Below, piece by piece: positions 5,283 to 6,301 of a stretch of 6,301 nt of DNA. The notes beneath the pieces are model-generated. The model was not told the DNA's origin, made no database searches, and saw nothing but the letters and a program-made list of their open reading frames with translations. How positions within the stretch are numbered: the stretch's first letter is position 1; the number at the start of each line of letters is the position of its first letter. The position numbers and the translations under genes are program-made. The DNA lies in NCBI GenBank assembly GCA_900321895.1, contig ONYB01000064.1, positions 1-6,301 on the forward strand. Direction: 5' to 3'. This DNA is from an uncultured Brachyspira sp. Its GTDB lineage: Bacteria > Cyanobacteriota > Vampirovibrionia > Gastranaerophilales > Gastranaerophilaceae.

Positions 5283-6301
5283 TTAATCTTCATCAAGGCT
5301 CAAAACCGCCATAAATGCTTCCTGCGGGACTTCTACTCGTCCAACAGATTTCATACGTTTTTTACCTTTTTTCTGTTTTTCCAAAAGTTTTCGTTTTCTC
5401 GAAATGTCACCGCCATAACATTTATCAAGCACGTTTTTACGCATTGCTTTAATATTTGTTCTTGCGATAACCCTACCCCCGACAGCTGCCTGAACAGGAA
5501 CTTCAAAAAGCTGTCTTGGTATAATTTCTTTTAATTTGGTTGTTAATTTTTGTCCGATATAAAAAGCATTATCTTCATGACAAATTACAGACAAAGCGTC
5601 AACTACTTCACCAGCAAGCATTACATCAAGCTTTACAAGGTTTGAACGCTTGTAATCACAAAATTCATAATCCATGCTTGCATAACCTTTTGAACGAGAT
5701 TTTAACTGGTCATAAAAGTCTGTAATTACTTCACTCAAAGGAATTTCGTAATCCAAACTTGCTCTGACTTTATCCAAATAAGTCATGTTTTTGAAAATTC
5801 CGCGTTTTGTTTGCGAAAGCTCCATTAAAGTCCCTACAAACTCGTTCGGTGTAATAATCTGAACTTTTACATAAGGTTCTTCTATATAATCTCTGACCTG
5901 TGCTGGCGGAAGATTTGCAGGATTGTCAATTTCAACCATTTCTCCATTCGTTTTGTAAACCCTGTAAACTACGGAAGGAGCAGTTGTGACTAAATCCAAA
6001 TTATATTCACGTTCCAGACGTTCTTGAGCAATTTCCATGTGGAGCATGCCTAAAAATCCGCACCTAAACCCAAATCCCAATGCACTTGAAGTTTCAGGCT
6101 CAAAAGTAATGCTGCTGTCGTTAAGTTTTAACTTTTCTAAAGCTTCTTTCAAATCCGCATAATCATCGTTATCTACAGGATACATGCCTGAAAATACCAT
6201 TGGCAATGCTTCTTTATACCCCGGAAGAGGTTCTTTTGCCGGATTTTCGACTGAAGTAAGAGTGTCGCCTACAAATCTTGTCAATTCTTTAATAGAACCC
6301 G
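5283..6301 (-). CDS. lepA: Elongation factor 4 (back-translocating GTPase), C-terminal 338 residues
   Basis: LepA/EF-4 is a ribosome-associated translational GTPase paralogous to EF-G. The visible 338 residues are the C-terminal part of a roughly 600-residue protein; the G domain lies beyond the right edge. The frame is open to the window end, where it reads G-S-I-K-E-L-T-R-F-V-G-D-T-L. Hallmarks are the domain III segment M-V-F-S-G-M-Y-P-V-D-N-D-D-Y, the region F-G-F-R-C-G-F-L-G-M-L-H-M-E, the EF-G domain V-like segment E-P-Y-V-K-V-Q-I-I-T-P, and the LepA-specific C-terminal domain with A-R-T-N-I-K-A-M-R-K-N-V and Y-G-G-D-I-S-R-K-R-K-L-L-E-K-Q-K-K-G-K-K-R-M, ending E-A-F-M-A-V-L-S-L. The TTG at 6284 is an internal Leu codon, not a start. 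It stops with TAA, 28 nt before speE, which suggests co-transcription. Confidence 0.98.
   Translation of the reverse strand, partial: GSIKELTRFVGDTLTSVENPAKEPLPGYKEALPMVFSGMYPVDNDDYADLKEALEKLKLNDSSITFEPETSSALGFGFRCGFLGMLHMEIAQERLEREYNLDLVTTAPSVVYRVYKTNGEMVEIDNPANLPPAQVRDYIEEPYVKVQIITPNEFVGTLMELSQTKRGIFKNMTYLDKVRASLDYEIPLSEVITDFYDQLKSRSKGYASMDYEFCDYKRSNLVKLDVMLAGEVVDALSVICHEDNAFYIGQKLTTKLKEIIPRQLFEVPVQAAVGGRVIARTNIKAMRKNVLDKCYGGDISRKRKLLEKQKKGKKRMKSVGRVEVPQEAFMAVLSLDED

Overview
This is an AT-rich bacterial window in which every supported gene lies on the minus strand. Reading in the direction of transcription (high to low coordinates), the order is: 3' part of lepA (translation factor EF-4), speE (spermidine synthase, interrupted by an in-frame TAG), a GT4-family glycosyltransferase, an OmpR/PhoB-type response regulator, its membrane sensor histidine kinase, tadA (tRNA adenosine deaminase), and the first 38 codons of an ADP-ribose pyrophosphatase-like Nudix gene that runs off the left edge. 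Coding density is very high: the gaps are 28, 15, 86 and 51 nt, and the regulator/kinase/tadA junctions are 4 nt apart or overlapping. No rRNA, tRNA, CRISPR array, insertion sequence or long repeat was seen.

The organism cannot be fixed from this sequence. The AT-rich composition, TAA/TGA stops, clear Shine-Dalgarno sites and the protein flavour are compatible with a gut-type low-GC lineage. Candidates are Vampirovibrionia/Gastranaerophilales ('Melainabacteria') or a Firmicute. This is an impression, not a demonstration.

The window probably holds two transcription units. The right one (about 6301-3077) is lepA-speE-glycosyltransferase, whose promoter is outside the window. The left one (about 3042 to the left edge) starts at a good sigma70-type promoter (TTGAAA, 17 nt, TAAAAT) just upstream of the response regulator. 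It continues through the kinase and tadA by translational coupling, and perhaps into the Nudix gene, which also has its own possible extended -10 element.

The most notable feature is speE. The reading frame is intact and well conserved on both sides of one TAG at codon 100, where homologues usually carry Leu or Thr. No frameshift or other decay is visible. This is either a very recent nonsense mutation, a sequencing or assembly error, or readthrough. Genome-wide TAG recoding is unlikely, because none of the other genes contains an internal TAG. Secondary points are a histidine kinase with an unconventional ATP-binding G1 box, a 12-nt-period direct repeat overlapping the regulator promoter, and the tight coupling of a tRNA-editing gene to a two-component system. 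I found no convincing previously undescribed system; most of the window is ordinary housekeeping and regulatory sequence.
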